From DASSKK01 sp035690495 (GTDB lineage Bacteria > Actinomycetota > Actinomycetes > Propionibacteriales > Nocardioidaceae): 64,000 nt of DNA. Location: assembly GCA_035690495.1 (NCBI GenBank), contig DASSKK010000081.1, positions 124,001 through 188,000 of the forward strand. Direction: 5' to 3'. Positions 45,904 through 53,820 of this stretch are shown here, one piece after another. The position numbers were made by a program, and so were the translations under genes. Below the pieces are notes generated by a model that was given only the letters and a program-made list of their open reading frames with translations, had not been told where the DNA came from and ran no database searches. Every line of letters begins with the position of its first letter. Positions within the stretch are counted from its first letter, which is position 1.

Positions 45904-46606
45904 ATGGGAGGGGGGCGGGGTGATGCTCGTTCTATTGTGTCGATGTCGGCGCTGGCCACTGCTGTGCTTACGGGTGCGATGCTTGTTCTGTCAGCGTCAG
46001 TACCAGTAGATGCAGCAGGACGACTTCCAGGTCCGCATCGCCCCGCAGACTATGATGCGGCCGTGACCACGACTGCAAGCTCAGGGAGCGACCAATGAAC
46101 ATGCCCACCAGCGAGCGCGCCGGCAATTGAGCCTGCTTGGTCGCGCCGTCGCCCGCAACGTACGAGGCCACCCCGGCAGACTCCGGCTACTGCACTACAA
46201 CCAGACGCACTCGCTCAACGGTTCGCAGATGATCACCAAGCCGGGGTTCACCACGTCCACGTCGCTGAAACTGCTCGAGGCCGAGGGCAGTCTCCTGCAT
46301 GGAAGCCATACGACTGAAGGCGAAGTCGTCAGTGGCACGACTGATTGCACATCCAAGAGCAGCCTCTCAGCGAATGGCACCTGGCATCCATGGGGGACGA
46401 ACGGCTACAAGTCCTACTCCAAGGACTATGACAACCACGCCAACGTTGTCGAAGTTTCATGGGAGAAGGGCACTTACCCGGGATATTGGCACGTCTTCCA
46501 GAAGTCACTGATCGCCCATGATGCCGACGGAAACAACTACTACGACTTCACGTCCGTCACCTACATGTTCGAGAAGTCCGTGGACAGCGGCTACCACACA
46601 GGATGA
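45904..46606 (+). pseudogene. Small secreted protein gene, apparently frameshifted
   Basis: Two overlapping open frames appear to be parts of one gene. Bases 45904-46098 encode a signal peptide (MSALATAVLTGAMLVLSA, cleavage near VDA-AG). The second, open from about 46067 and ending at 46606, encodes a soluble domain rich in Thr, Ser, Tyr and Asn (GFTTSTSLKLLEAEGSLLHG, NGTWHPWGTNGYKSYSKDYD, WEKGTYPGYWHVFQKSLIAH). That domain lacks its own good start (only TTG 46127). A one- or two-base shift near 46067-46098 would join them. Base composition is less GC-rich than the chromosome around it. No family recognised; two separate genes remain possible. Confidence 0.45.
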
Positions 46607-46998
46607 CCGGCCGAGAGCCCCGTACGCGGAGGCCCACCCACTACGGTCCTTCTGGTCCCATAAATCCCGGAGACCAAGGCGACCAGAAACCCGCCGGCCG
46701 GAGCCCACATCCAGTCAGTGCGTGGCTCATCCGTGAGATCGATGAGGCGGCCACGTTACGATCTGGCGAGACCGAGCCGATGCCGCTGGCCGAGGACGAC
46801 ACTTGGTCAATGTTCCTCGACAACGGGAGGGACAACCCCACCGCTACCGGCCGGTTCTCGGAGTTAGTCGCCAAGGCGAATTCGGGGGGCGCGACCGAGG
46901 CGTTCGTCTGGCGACCAACCCGGCGGACCTACGAGAGCCTGGACCTTGAGGCGGCGAGGGTTGAGGGTCCGAGCAGCGGCACGGGGCGATTTCTCTGA
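46603..46998 (+). CDS. Hypothetical protein
   Basis: 131 residues starting at an ATG that overlaps the previous stop (ATGA), which suggests coupling. The first 40 residues are Arg/Pro-rich and unconvincing; the rest (AWLIREIDEAATLRSGETEPMPLAEDDTWSMFLDNGRDNPTATGRF) looks protein-like. No family recognised. Confidence 0.35.
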   Translation: MTGREPRTRRPTHYGPSGPINPGDQGDQKPAGRSPHPVSAWLIREIDEAATLRSGETEPMPLAEDDTWSMFLDNGRDNPTATGRFSELVAKANSGGATEAFVWRPTRRTYESLDLEAARVEGPSSGTGRFL

Positions 46999-47022
46999 CC
47001 TGAAGTGTGCTACGTTTGCTAC

Positions 47023-47271
47023 ATGAGGACGATCAGTCACCGCGAGCTGCGAAACAACAGTAGCGCCGTGCTTCGTGAGATCGAGAACGGCGAGTCGGTT
47101 GCCGTCACGAACAGGGGCGAGGTGGTCGCCACACTCGTTCCGGCCGAGGCGGGGGCAGATCTGCGCTGCGTTCGTCCGGCCAAGAGGCGTCCCGACTTCT
47201 CGGGCAAGTCCCGTCGGACGATCGCCGAACCCTCCGCGGTGACATTGGACGAACTGCGTGGCGACCGTTGA
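47023..47271 (+). CDS. Phd/YefM-type antitoxin
   Basis: 82 residues from ATG 47023; an in-frame start 18 bases upstream is less likely because it enters the repeated promoter sequence. The MRTISHRELRNNSSAVLREIENGESVAVTNRGEVVATLVPA segment is a classic Phd/YefM DNA-binding unit; the tail (FSGKSRRTIAEPSAVTLDELRGDR) would wrap the toxin. TGCTAC occurs twice just before the ATG, perhaps as an autoregulatory site. Overlaps the PIN gene by 4 bp. Confidence 0.9.
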   Translation: MRTISHRELRNNSSAVLREIENGESVAVTNRGEVVATLVPAEAGADLRCVRPAKRRPDFSGKSRRTIAEPSAVTLDELRGDR

Positions 47272-47654
47272 CGACGATGTACCTCGACACCTCGGCGGCA
47301 GTGAAGTTGTTGGTGGAGGAGGCTGAATCGGTAGCGTTCGCACGTCTGATGGACGATCCGCAGACGACGTGGGTCTCGAGCGTGCTGTTGGAGTGCGAGA
47401 TGCGTCGTTTTGCGGTGCGCCACGACCTTCCGCAAGTCGAGGTGACCGACGTGCTGGACGCGGTGTCGTTGTACGACATGCCGCGCAGCCTCTTCTACGA
47501 GGCTGGCATCCTTGCCGGCAAAACGCTTCGATCACTCGACGCCCTGCATCTCGTGTCCAGCATCCGCATCGGTGCGGATGCGGTGGCGACCTACGACGCC
47601 CGCATGCAGGAGGCTGCCGGCGATCTCGGGCTCACCGTCGTGGCCGTGCCGTGA
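47268..47654 (+). CDS. VapC-type PIN domain ribonuclease toxin
   Basis: 128 residues from TTG 47268 (TTGA overlap); ATG 47277 is an alternative. All PIN acidic residues appear: YLDTSAAVKLL (Asp), SSVLLECEMRRF (Glu), LRSLDALHLVSSI (Asp) and VATYDARM (Asp). So this toxin looks intact, unlike the remnant at 39186. Forms a type II module with the Phd-like antitoxin. Confidence 0.92.
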   Translation: MTTMYLDTSAAVKLLVEEAESVAFARLMDDPQTTWVSSVLLECEMRRFAVRHDLPQVEVTDVLDAVSLYDMPRSLFYEAGILAGKTLRSLDALHLVSSIRIGADAVATYDARMQEAAGDLGLTVVAVP

Positions 47655-47683
47655 GGGCTGTCGCAGGCTGCTGCCGACCGGCG

Positions 47684-47770
47684 GTTTACCAGGGGATGCA
47701 GGGTTTCTGCCGCTCCCCGCGCGGTTGGTCCCCGTGGGGAGCGGCAAAGTTCCGGCATCCCCCGGTAATC
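47684..47770. repeat. Long imperfect inverted repeat between vapC and pyk
   Basis: Arms 47684-47718 and 47736-47770 are 35 bases each and pair at 28 positions, including an unbroken 11-base inner match (TGCCGCTCCCC) and a strong outer block (GGGGATGC). The loop is 17 bases. It could be a terminator for the toxin module, or a small mobile or REP-like element. No poly-T follows. Confidence 0.7.
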
Positions 47771-47829
47771 AGCACCGCCCATGTCGGGAATTGGAACGAT
47801 CCAGTCTCCCCGGAGTAGGGTTCCACCAC

Positions 47830-49278
47830 GTGAGACGAGCGAAGATCATGTGCACGCTGGGCCCCGCCACCGAGAGCGCCGAGCGGATCAACGCACTCGT
47901 GGACGCCGGGATGGACGTGGCGAGGCTGAACCTGTCGCACGGCTCGCACACGGACCATGAACGGGTCTACCGGCTGGTTCGGGACGCCTCCGACCGAAGT
48001 GGCCACGGCGTGGGCATCGTCGCGGACCTGCAAGGCCCGAAGATCCGGCTCGGCATGGTCGAGCACGGCCCGCGTCTGCTCGAGGAGGGCACCTCGTTCA
48101 CGATCACCACGCGCGAGGTCGCCGGCAACTCCGAGGTGTGCTCGACCACCTACGAAGGTCTTCCGGGTGATGTCGCGCCGGGCGACCAGATCCTGATCGA
48201 CGACGGCCGGGTCCGTCTGGAGGTGGTCGACACCGACGACACCGACGTCCGCACCCGGGTGGTGGTGCCCGGCCCGATCAGCGACCACAAGGGGATCAAC
48301 CTGCCCGGCGTCGCGGTGTCGGTGCCGGCGCTGTCGGCCAAGGACGAGGAGGACCTGCGCTGGGCGCTCCACCTGACCGTCGACTTCGTGGCGCTGTCGT
48401 TCGTCCGCTCCGCCGAGGACGTCGAGGACGTGCGCCGGATCATGCGCGAGGAGAACGTGCTGCTGCCGGTGATCGCCAAGATCGAGAAGCCGCAGGCGAT
48501 CGAGAACATCGAGGCGATCGTCGACGCGTTCGACGGGTTCATGGTCGCGCGCGGAGACCTCGGCGTGGAGTGTCCGCTGGAGGACGTGCCGTTCCTGCAG
48601 AAGCACGTCATCGACGTGTCCCGCCGGCACGCCAAGCCGGTGATCGTGGCGACCCAGATGCTGGACTCGATGATCTCCTCCCCGCGGCCGACGCGGGCCG
48701 AGGCCTCCGACGTCGCCAACGCGGTGCTCGACGGCGCGGACGCAGTGATGCTGTCCGGCGAGACGAGCGTCGGCAGGTATCCCGTCGAGACCGTCGAGAC
48801 GATGGCGCGGATCATCTCCTCCACCGAGGACCACGGGCTCGCCCGGATGACCGCCATCGACTGGCAGCCCCGCACCCGCGGCGGGGTGATCGCCAAGGCG
48901 GCCGCCGAGGTCGCCGAGCGGGTCGGCGCGAAGTACCTCGTCGCGTTCACCCAGAGCGGAGACTCCGCTCGCCGGCTCTCCCGCTACCGCGGCCCGATCC
49001 CGATGCTCGCGTTCACCCCGGTCGACGCGGTGCGCTCCCAGCTCGCGCTCTCCTGGGGCATCGAGACGTTCAAGGCGCCGCCGGTGGAGCACACCGACGA
49101 GATGGTGCGGCAGGTCGACGAGCATCTGCTGAGGATCTCGCGGGTCACCGAGGGGGACCTGGTGGTGATCATCGCCGGCAGCCCCCCGGGGATCGCCGGC
49201 TCCACCAACGCGCTCCGGATCCACCGCATGGGCGACGCCTTGCACGAGGTCGCGCCGGCATATCGCAGTTCCCCGTGA
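47830..49278 (+). CDS. pyk: Pyruvate kinase
   Basis: 482 residues from GTG 47830; the frame is open much further upstream, but that part is the vapC tail and the inverted repeat. Motifs: RRAKIMCTLGPATES, ARLNLSHGSH, ADLQGPKIRLG, LIDDGRVRLEV, PVIAKIEKPQAIEN (catalytic Lys), FMVARGDLGVECPLEDV, VATQMLDSMISSPRPTRAEASDVANAVLDGADAVMLSGETS. Normal length. Converts PEP and ADP to pyruvate and ATP. Confidence 0.96.
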   Translation: MRRAKIMCTLGPATESAERINALVDAGMDVARLNLSHGSHTDHERVYRLVRDASDRSGHGVGIVADLQGPKIRLGMVEHGPRLLEEGTSFTITTREVAGNSEVCSTTYEGLPGDVAPGDQILIDDGRVRLEVVDTDDTDVRTRVVVPGPISDHKGINLPGVAVSVPALSAKDEEDLRWALHLTVDFVALSFVRSAEDVEDVRRIMREENVLLPVIAKIEKPQAIENIEAIVDAFDGFMVARGDLGVECPLEDVPFLQKHVIDVSRRHAKPVIVATQMLDSMISSPRPTRAEASDVANAVLDGADAVMLSGETSVGRYPVETVETMARIISSTEDHGLARMTAIDWQPRTRGGVIAKAAAEVAERVGAKYLVAFTQSGDSARRLSRYRGPIPMLAFTPVDAVRSQLALSWGIETFKAPPVEHTDEMVRQVDEHLLRISRVTEGDLVVIIAGSPPGIAGSTNALRIHRMGDALHEVAPAYRSSP

Positions 49279-49321
49279 TGTCAGGCGGACCATGCCCGTA
49301 GGCGACGACCGGTCCGACTTG

Positions 49322-49405
49322 TGCCGGGTGTGGGAGTCGAACCCACACGCCCTTGCGGGCAGCGGTGTTTGAGACCGCCCTGTCTACCTGTTCCAGCAAC
49401 CCGGC
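49322..49405 (-). tRNA. tRNA-Leu (anticodon CAA)
   Basis: 84 bases read on the minus strand. Acceptor stem GCCGGGT/ACCCGGC with discriminator A; D-arm CTGGAACAGGTAGACAG; anticodon stem GGCGGT/ACCGC with loop CTCAAAC (anticodon CAA); long class II variable arm (GCCCGCAAGGGC); T-arm GTGTGGGTTCGACTCCCACAC. The CCA end is not encoded. It stands between pyk and the branched-chain amino acid binding-protein gene. Confidence 0.95.
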
Positions 49406-49478
49406 TTGATCGGGGACCAACCCTAGACGATCGCCGCTGTGGCCGCGCGGCTGGTGGAAGAGCCCCGTCCGCGCGCCG

Positions 49479-49492
49479 TTTCACGGGTGAAA
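49479..49492. promoter_or_regulatory. Palindrome upstream of the binding-protein gene
   Basis: TTTCAC-GG-GTGAAA, a 6-2-6 dyad in the 263-bp region between the tRNA and the livK-like gene. A related TCAC...GTGA element lies in the livH promoter at 55290. Nothing else was recognised in this gap. Confidence 0.35.
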
Positions 49493-49668
49493 TCGGAGGT
49501 TCGCGACCGTACAGGTCACGAAATGACAACGACCAGCGGACTATTTGTGCTCAGGTACCCGACAGGAGCCCGGATTGCCGCTAGGTTCTCCCCAACATCA
49601 ATGCGGTGCCCAGGCGCTGGAGCGCCCGAGGGGGGAACGCCGCCCGAGCTGTTCATGACGGAGGCTTC

Positions 49669-50967
49669 ATGACTCGCCCAACCCGCATCTGGCGCGCTGC
49701 AGTGCTGCTCGCGTCCGCGTCGCTGGCGCTGACTGCCTGTGGCAGCAACACGACCGGCAATGCGACGAAACAGAAGTCGAGCGCGGCTCCTGCCGCCGAA
49801 TCGAGCTCGCCGACCGCGGTGAAGAAGGGCGATGGCGTCCTCACCGTCGGCACCCTGCTGCCGCAGACCGGTGACCTCGCCTTCCTCGGCCCGCCGGAGT
49901 TCGCCGGTGTGGACACCGCCGTCAACGACATCAACGCAGCCGGCGGAGTGCTCGGGAAGCCGGTCGTCCAGCACAAGGCCGACTCCGGTGACGGCACCCC
50001 CGACATCGCCGGGTCCGAGGTCGACAAGCTGCTCGCCGCCAACGCCGACGTGATCGTCGGCGCGGCTGCCTCCGGCGTGTCGTTGTCGGTGATCAACAAG
50101 ATCACCGACGCAGGTGTGGTCGAGTTCTCTCCGGCGAACACCTCCCCGGCATTCGACGACCCGAAGACCGACCCGCACAACCTGTACTTCCGCACGTCGC
50201 CGTCCGACGTGCTGCAGGGTGCGGTCCTCGCGAACATGGTGATCGACGACGGACACAACAACGTCGCCATCCTGGCCCGCCAGGACTCGTACGGCGAGCT
50301 GCTGGCCAAGCAGGCAGCCAAGGGCATCAAGGCCGGCGGCGGCGACGTGGTCAAGAAGATCCTGTACGCCGCGGACGCGACCAACTTCACCGCAGAGGTG
50401 AACGAGATCGCCGCCACCCACCCGGACGCCGTCATCGTGATCGGCTTCAACGAGACCACCAAGATCATCCCGACGATGATCGCCAAGGGCATCGGCCCGC
50501 AGGACCAGCAGATCTACTTCACCGACGGCAACACCGCCGACTACTCCGGTGTGCTGCCGAAGGGCACGCTGACCGGCGTCAAGGCGACGTACCCGGGCGC
50601 GGAGCTGACCAAGGCGTTCAAGAAGCGGCTGCTGCAGACCAACCCGAAGCTGAAGGACTTCACCTACGGTCCGGAGTCCTACGACGCGACCACGATGGTG
50701 GCCCTGGCAGCCACCATGGCCGGCAGCGACGACCCGACTACGTTCGCCCCGGACATCATCAAGATCTCCAAGGACGGCACGCAGTGCACCAGCTTCAAGC
50801 AGTGCGCGGGTCTGCTCAAGCAGGGCAAGGACATCGACTACCAAGGCGTGTCCGGCCCCTGCGACCTGGGAGACACCGGTAGCCCTGTCAAGGCGACCAT
50901 CGGGATCTTCCAGTACGGCGCAGACAACACCTACCACAACGTCAAGTACGTCACCGGTGTGATCTGA
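49669..50967 (+). CDS. Branched-chain amino acid ABC transporter, substrate-binding lipoprotein (LivK-like)
   Basis: 432 residues from ATG 49669. Signal peptide with lipobox LTAC (Cys24), then a Ser/Ala-rich linker, then the type I periplasmic-binding fold (LTVGTLLPQTGDLAFLGPPEFAGVDTAVNDINAAGG, ADVIVGAAASGVSLSVINKI, FSPANTSPAF, NVAILARQDSYGELLAKQAAKGI, FTYGPESYDATTMVALA). It catches leucine-type or related amino acids for the LivHMGF channel encoded on the opposite strand. The two transcripts converge, which is unusual for partners. Ligand not proven. Confidence 0.92.
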   Translation: MTRPTRIWRAAVLLASASLALTACGSNTTGNATKQKSSAAPAAESSSPTAVKKGDGVLTVGTLLPQTGDLAFLGPPEFAGVDTAVNDINAAGGVLGKPVVQHKADSGDGTPDIAGSEVDKLLAANADVIVGAAASGVSLSVINKITDAGVVEFSPANTSPAFDDPKTDPHNLYFRTSPSDVLQGAVLANMVIDDGHNNVAILARQDSYGELLAKQAAKGIKAGGGDVVKKILYAADATNFTAEVNEIAATHPDAVIVIGFNETTKIIPTMIAKGIGPQDQQIYFTDGNTADYSGVLPKGTLTGVKATYPGAELTKAFKKRLLQTNPKLKDFTYGPESYDATTMVALAATMAGSDDPTTFAPDIIKISKDGTQCTSFKQCAGLLKQGKDIDYQGVSGPCDLGDTGSPVKATIGIFQYGADNTYHNVKYVTGVI

Positions 50968-50981
50968 TCGCTCATCCGTTG

Positions 50982-51016
50982 AGTGGGGCCCCCGGTCGAC
51001 GACCGGGGGCCCCACT
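50982..51016. terminator. Bidirectional terminator between livK-like and livF genes
   Basis: A perfect 17-bp inverted repeat (AGTGGGGCCCCCGGTCG and its complement) with a single-base centre, placed between two convergent stops. It is followed by TTCGTTG rather than a long T-run, as often in high-GC genomes. Confidence 0.85.
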
Positions 51017-51045
51017 TCGTTGCGAACGAGACCCAGCTCAACGGG

Positions 51046-51822
51046 TCAGGCCTTGGCGAGGGTGCCGAGGTAGAGCTGGATCACCTTCGGGTCGTTGATC
51101 AGGTCGCGGCCGCTGGCGGTGTAGGCGTTGCGGCCCTGGTCGAGCACGTAGCCGCGGTCGCAGATCTGCAGGCAGCGGCGGGCGTTCTGCTCGACCATGA
51201 TCACCGAGACGCCGGCCCGGTTGATCCGTCTGGTCTGCACGAACACCTCGTCCTGCAGCACCGGGGACAGACCGGCGGACGGCTCGTCGAGCAGCAGCAC
51301 CGACGGCTCCATCATCAGCGCCCTGCCCATCGCCACCATCTGGCGCTCGCCGCCGGACAGCGAGCCGGCGCGCTGCGAGCGACGGTCCAGCAACGCCGGG
51401 AACAGCTCGCCGACGAACTCGAAGCGCTTCCGGAACGACTTGGGCCGCTGGTAGACGCCCATCTCCAGGTTCTCCTGGATGGTCAGGCTGGGGAACACGT
51501 TGTTGGTCTGCGGCACGAAGCCGATGCCCGCGGTGACCAGCGCGTCCGCGCGCGTGTTGGTGATGTCCCGGCCCTTCAGGGTCACCGTTCCCGAGGTGAT
51601 CTTGACCAGGCCGAACAGCGCCTTGAGCAGAGTCGACTTGCCGGCGCCGTTGGGCCCGATGATCCCGACCAGCTCGTTCTCCTTGCAGTAGAGATCCGAG
51701 CCGTTGAGGATGTTGACTCCCGGCAGGTAGCCGGCGATCAGGTTGTCGGCCCTGAGGACGGAGCCCTCGGCGGCCTTCAGGTGCTCGCTGCGGTCCACAG
51801 CGTCGACGGCGGTCTCACTCAT
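51046..51822 (-). CDS. livF: Branched-chain amino acid ABC transporter ATPase LivF
   Basis: 258 residues from ATG 51822, overlapping livG by 8 bp. Walker A GPNGAGKST, Q-loop PQTNNVFPSLTIQENLEMG, ABC signature LSGGERQ, Walker B VLLLDEP and MVEQNARR as H-loop context. The short form without an N-terminal extension matches LivF. Powers import together with LivG. Confidence 0.94.
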   Translation of the reverse strand: MSETAVDAVDRSEHLKAAEGSVLRADNLIAGYLPGVNILNGSDLYCKENELVGIIGPNGAGKSTLLKALFGLVKITSGTVTLKGRDITNTRADALVTAGIGFVPQTNNVFPSLTIQENLEMGVYQRPKSFRKRFEFVGELFPALLDRRSQRAGSLSGGERQMVAMGRALMMEPSVLLLDEPSAGLSPVLQDEVFVQTRRINRAGVSVIMVEQNARRCLQICDRGYVLDQGRNAYTASGRDLINDPKVIQLYLGTLAKA

Positions 51823-52804
51823 GGCTCTCACCCTCCAGGCCGGTATCGTCCCCCGCCACCCCTGCCCTGGCTGGGGCGTGCTCCTGCTCGCGTTCGGCCT
51901 CCACGTTCGCCTCGGCGAGGATCTGCTCCTCCAGCTCGACGCTGAGGTCCTGGTCGTGGTGCGAGCCCAGGTAGGCGTCCACCACCCGCTGGTCGGCCAT
52001 CACCGAGTCCGCAGGACCCTCGGCGATCACCTGGCCCTGGGCCATCACGATCACCCAGTCGGAGATCTCCCGGACCATGTCCATGTCGTGCTCGACGAAC
52101 AGGACGGTGCGTCCCTCGTCGCGCAGCGACTTCACGTGATCGAGCAGCGACTGCTTGAGAGCCGGGTTGACGCCTGCCATCGGCTCGTCGAGCATCACCA
52201 GCTCCGGGTCGGCCATCAGCGCGCGCGCCATCTCCAGGAGCTTGCGCTGCCCGCCGGACAACGTGCCGGCGAAGTCGTCGCGCTTGGCGGCGAGCATGAA
52301 GCGCTCGAGCAGCGCGTCTGCCTTCTCGGTGACCTGCTTCTCCTGGCCGCCCCAGACGTGGAAGAGCCCGGCCAGCAGGTGTTCGCCGGTCTGGCCGGTC
52401 GCGCCCAGCCGCATGTTCTCCAGCACCGGCAGCTTCGCGAGCACCTTGGTGAGCTGGAAGGTGCGGATCATCCCCATCCGGGCGACCCGGTAGGCGGGCA
52501 CGCCGGCCAGCGGCCGGCCGTTGAACGACCAGCTGCCGGTCTGCGGCTTGTCGAAGCCGGTCAGCAGGTTGAAGAACGTCGTCTTCCCGGCCCCGTTGGG
52601 GCCGATGAGAGCGGTGATCACCCCGCGCTGGATCTCCACGTGCTCGACGTCGACCGCACGCAGACCGCCGAAGGCCCTGGTGACGTGGTCGACGACCACG
52701 ATCGGGTCCGGCTTGCTGGATCCTGGTTCGTGCGCGGCGTCGACGAGGGCAGCGCGCGCGGCAGATACGTCGACGGTGGGCGTGGGTACTGTCTCAGCGG
52801 GCAT
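51815..52804 (-). CDS. livG: Branched-chain amino acid ABC transporter ATPase LivG
   Basis: 329 residues. Walker A GPNGAGKTT, RTFQLTKVLAKLPVLENMRLG, signature LSGGQRK, Walker B LVMLDEPMAGVNP and FVEHDMDMV. LivG-type insert between Walker A and signature. It has extra Ala/Pro-rich N-terminal (about 30) and acidic C-terminal (about 40) tails. Overlaps livM by 11 bp. Confidence 0.94.
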   Translation of the reverse strand: MPAETVPTPTVDVSAARAALVDAAHEPGSSKPDPIVVVDHVTRAFGGLRAVDVEHVEIQRGVITALIGPNGAGKTTFFNLLTGFDKPQTGSWSFNGRPLAGVPAYRVARMGMIRTFQLTKVLAKLPVLENMRLGATGQTGEHLLAGLFHVWGGQEKQVTEKADALLERFMLAAKRDDFAGTLSGGQRKLLEMARALMADPELVMLDEPMAGVNPALKQSLLDHVKSLRDEGRTVLFVEHDMDMVREISDWVIVMAQGQVIAEGPADSVMADQRVVDAYLGSHHDQDLSVELEEQILAEANVEAEREQEHAPARAGVAGDDTGLEGESHE

Positions 52805-53789
52805 CGATGGCCAGCTCCCTTCGGTCCCCGAAGATTCCTTGCGGTCGGTAGATCATCAACAGCATCAGCGCCAACCCCATCACGATCAGCCGCATGAGGC
52901 TCGCCTGCTCGTTGGTCATCAGCCACGTCGGCATGATCGGGTTGTCACCCGCGGTCATCGCCGAGAACACCAGGTCCAAGAAGCTGATCAGGAACCAGAA
53001 GATGATCGAGCCGACCACCGGTCCGAGCACGCGGGCCGCACCGCCCAGCAGCAGCACCGTGTAGGCGAAGAACGTCGTGTCGGTGGCCACCCAGGTCGGG
53101 TTCATGTTGGTGTGCTGCAACGCGACGTAGAAGCCCGCCAGCGCCCCGAACAGGCCGCCGAGGATCAGCGACTGCATCTTGTAGAGGTATACGTTCTTGC
53201 CGAGGCTGCGCACGGCGTCCTCGTCCTCGCGGATTCCCTTGAGCACGCGCCCCCAGGGGCTGCGCATCAGCAGGTAGACGAGCACGCAGCCGATCGCCAC
53301 CAGCACCCAGCCGGTGGACAGCAGCCAGAAGTCGTAGGGCCGCCAGGACACGATCCCGAGATTGATCGTCCCGGTGAACGGGTTGGCGTGCGAGAAGGCG
53401 GCCTCGAAGTGGATCAAGCCGTCCTGCCCGCCGAAGTACTTCAGCAGGGTGACCGATCCGAACGTGTATCTGCAGATCTCCGAGGCGGCGATCGTGACGA
53501 TCGCCAGATAGTCCGCGCGCAGCCGCAGCGTCGGGACGCCGAGGATCAGCGCGAGGATCACCGTGAAGAACAGCCCCGCGAGCAGCGCCAGCCAGAACGG
53601 CAGGTTCCAGGTGGCCACGAACGAGGCCATCACGTAGCCCCCGACCGCCATGAACCCCGCCTGGCCGAAGTTGAGCAGTCCGGTGTAGCCGAAGTTGATG
53701 TTCAGGCCGATCGCGGCGAGGGCGTAGACGACGGCGGTGGGGCCGAGGCCCTGCTGCAGCGCCTGGCTGATCAGGTTCGGGATGTCCAT
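52794..53789 (-). CDS. livM: Branched-chain amino acid ABC transporter permease LivM
   Basis: 331 residues with eight to ten membrane segments. LivM signatures: GLNINFGYTGLLNFGQAGFMAVGGYV, GVPTLRLRADYLAIVTIAASEI, GIREDEDAVRSLGKNVYLYKMQSLILGGLFGALAGFYVAL (EAA-like loop) and LLGGAARVLGPVVGS. Pairs with LivH in the membrane. Confidence 0.94.
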   Translation of the reverse strand: MDIPNLISQALQQGLGPTAVVYALAAIGLNINFGYTGLLNFGQAGFMAVGGYVMASFVATWNLPFWLALLAGLFFTVILALILGVPTLRLRADYLAIVTIAASEICRYTFGSVTLLKYFGGQDGLIHFEAAFSHANPFTGTINLGIVSWRPYDFWLLSTGWVLVAIGCVLVYLLMRSPWGRVLKGIREDEDAVRSLGKNVYLYKMQSLILGGLFGALAGFYVALQHTNMNPTWVATDTTFFAYTVLLLGGAARVLGPVVGSIIFWFLISFLDLVFSAMTAGDNPIMPTWLMTNEQASLMRLIVMGLALMLLMIYRPQGIFGDRRELAIDAR

Positions 53790-53820
53790 TGATGTCTCTC
53801 CTTCTCCGTGCCCTGACGGC

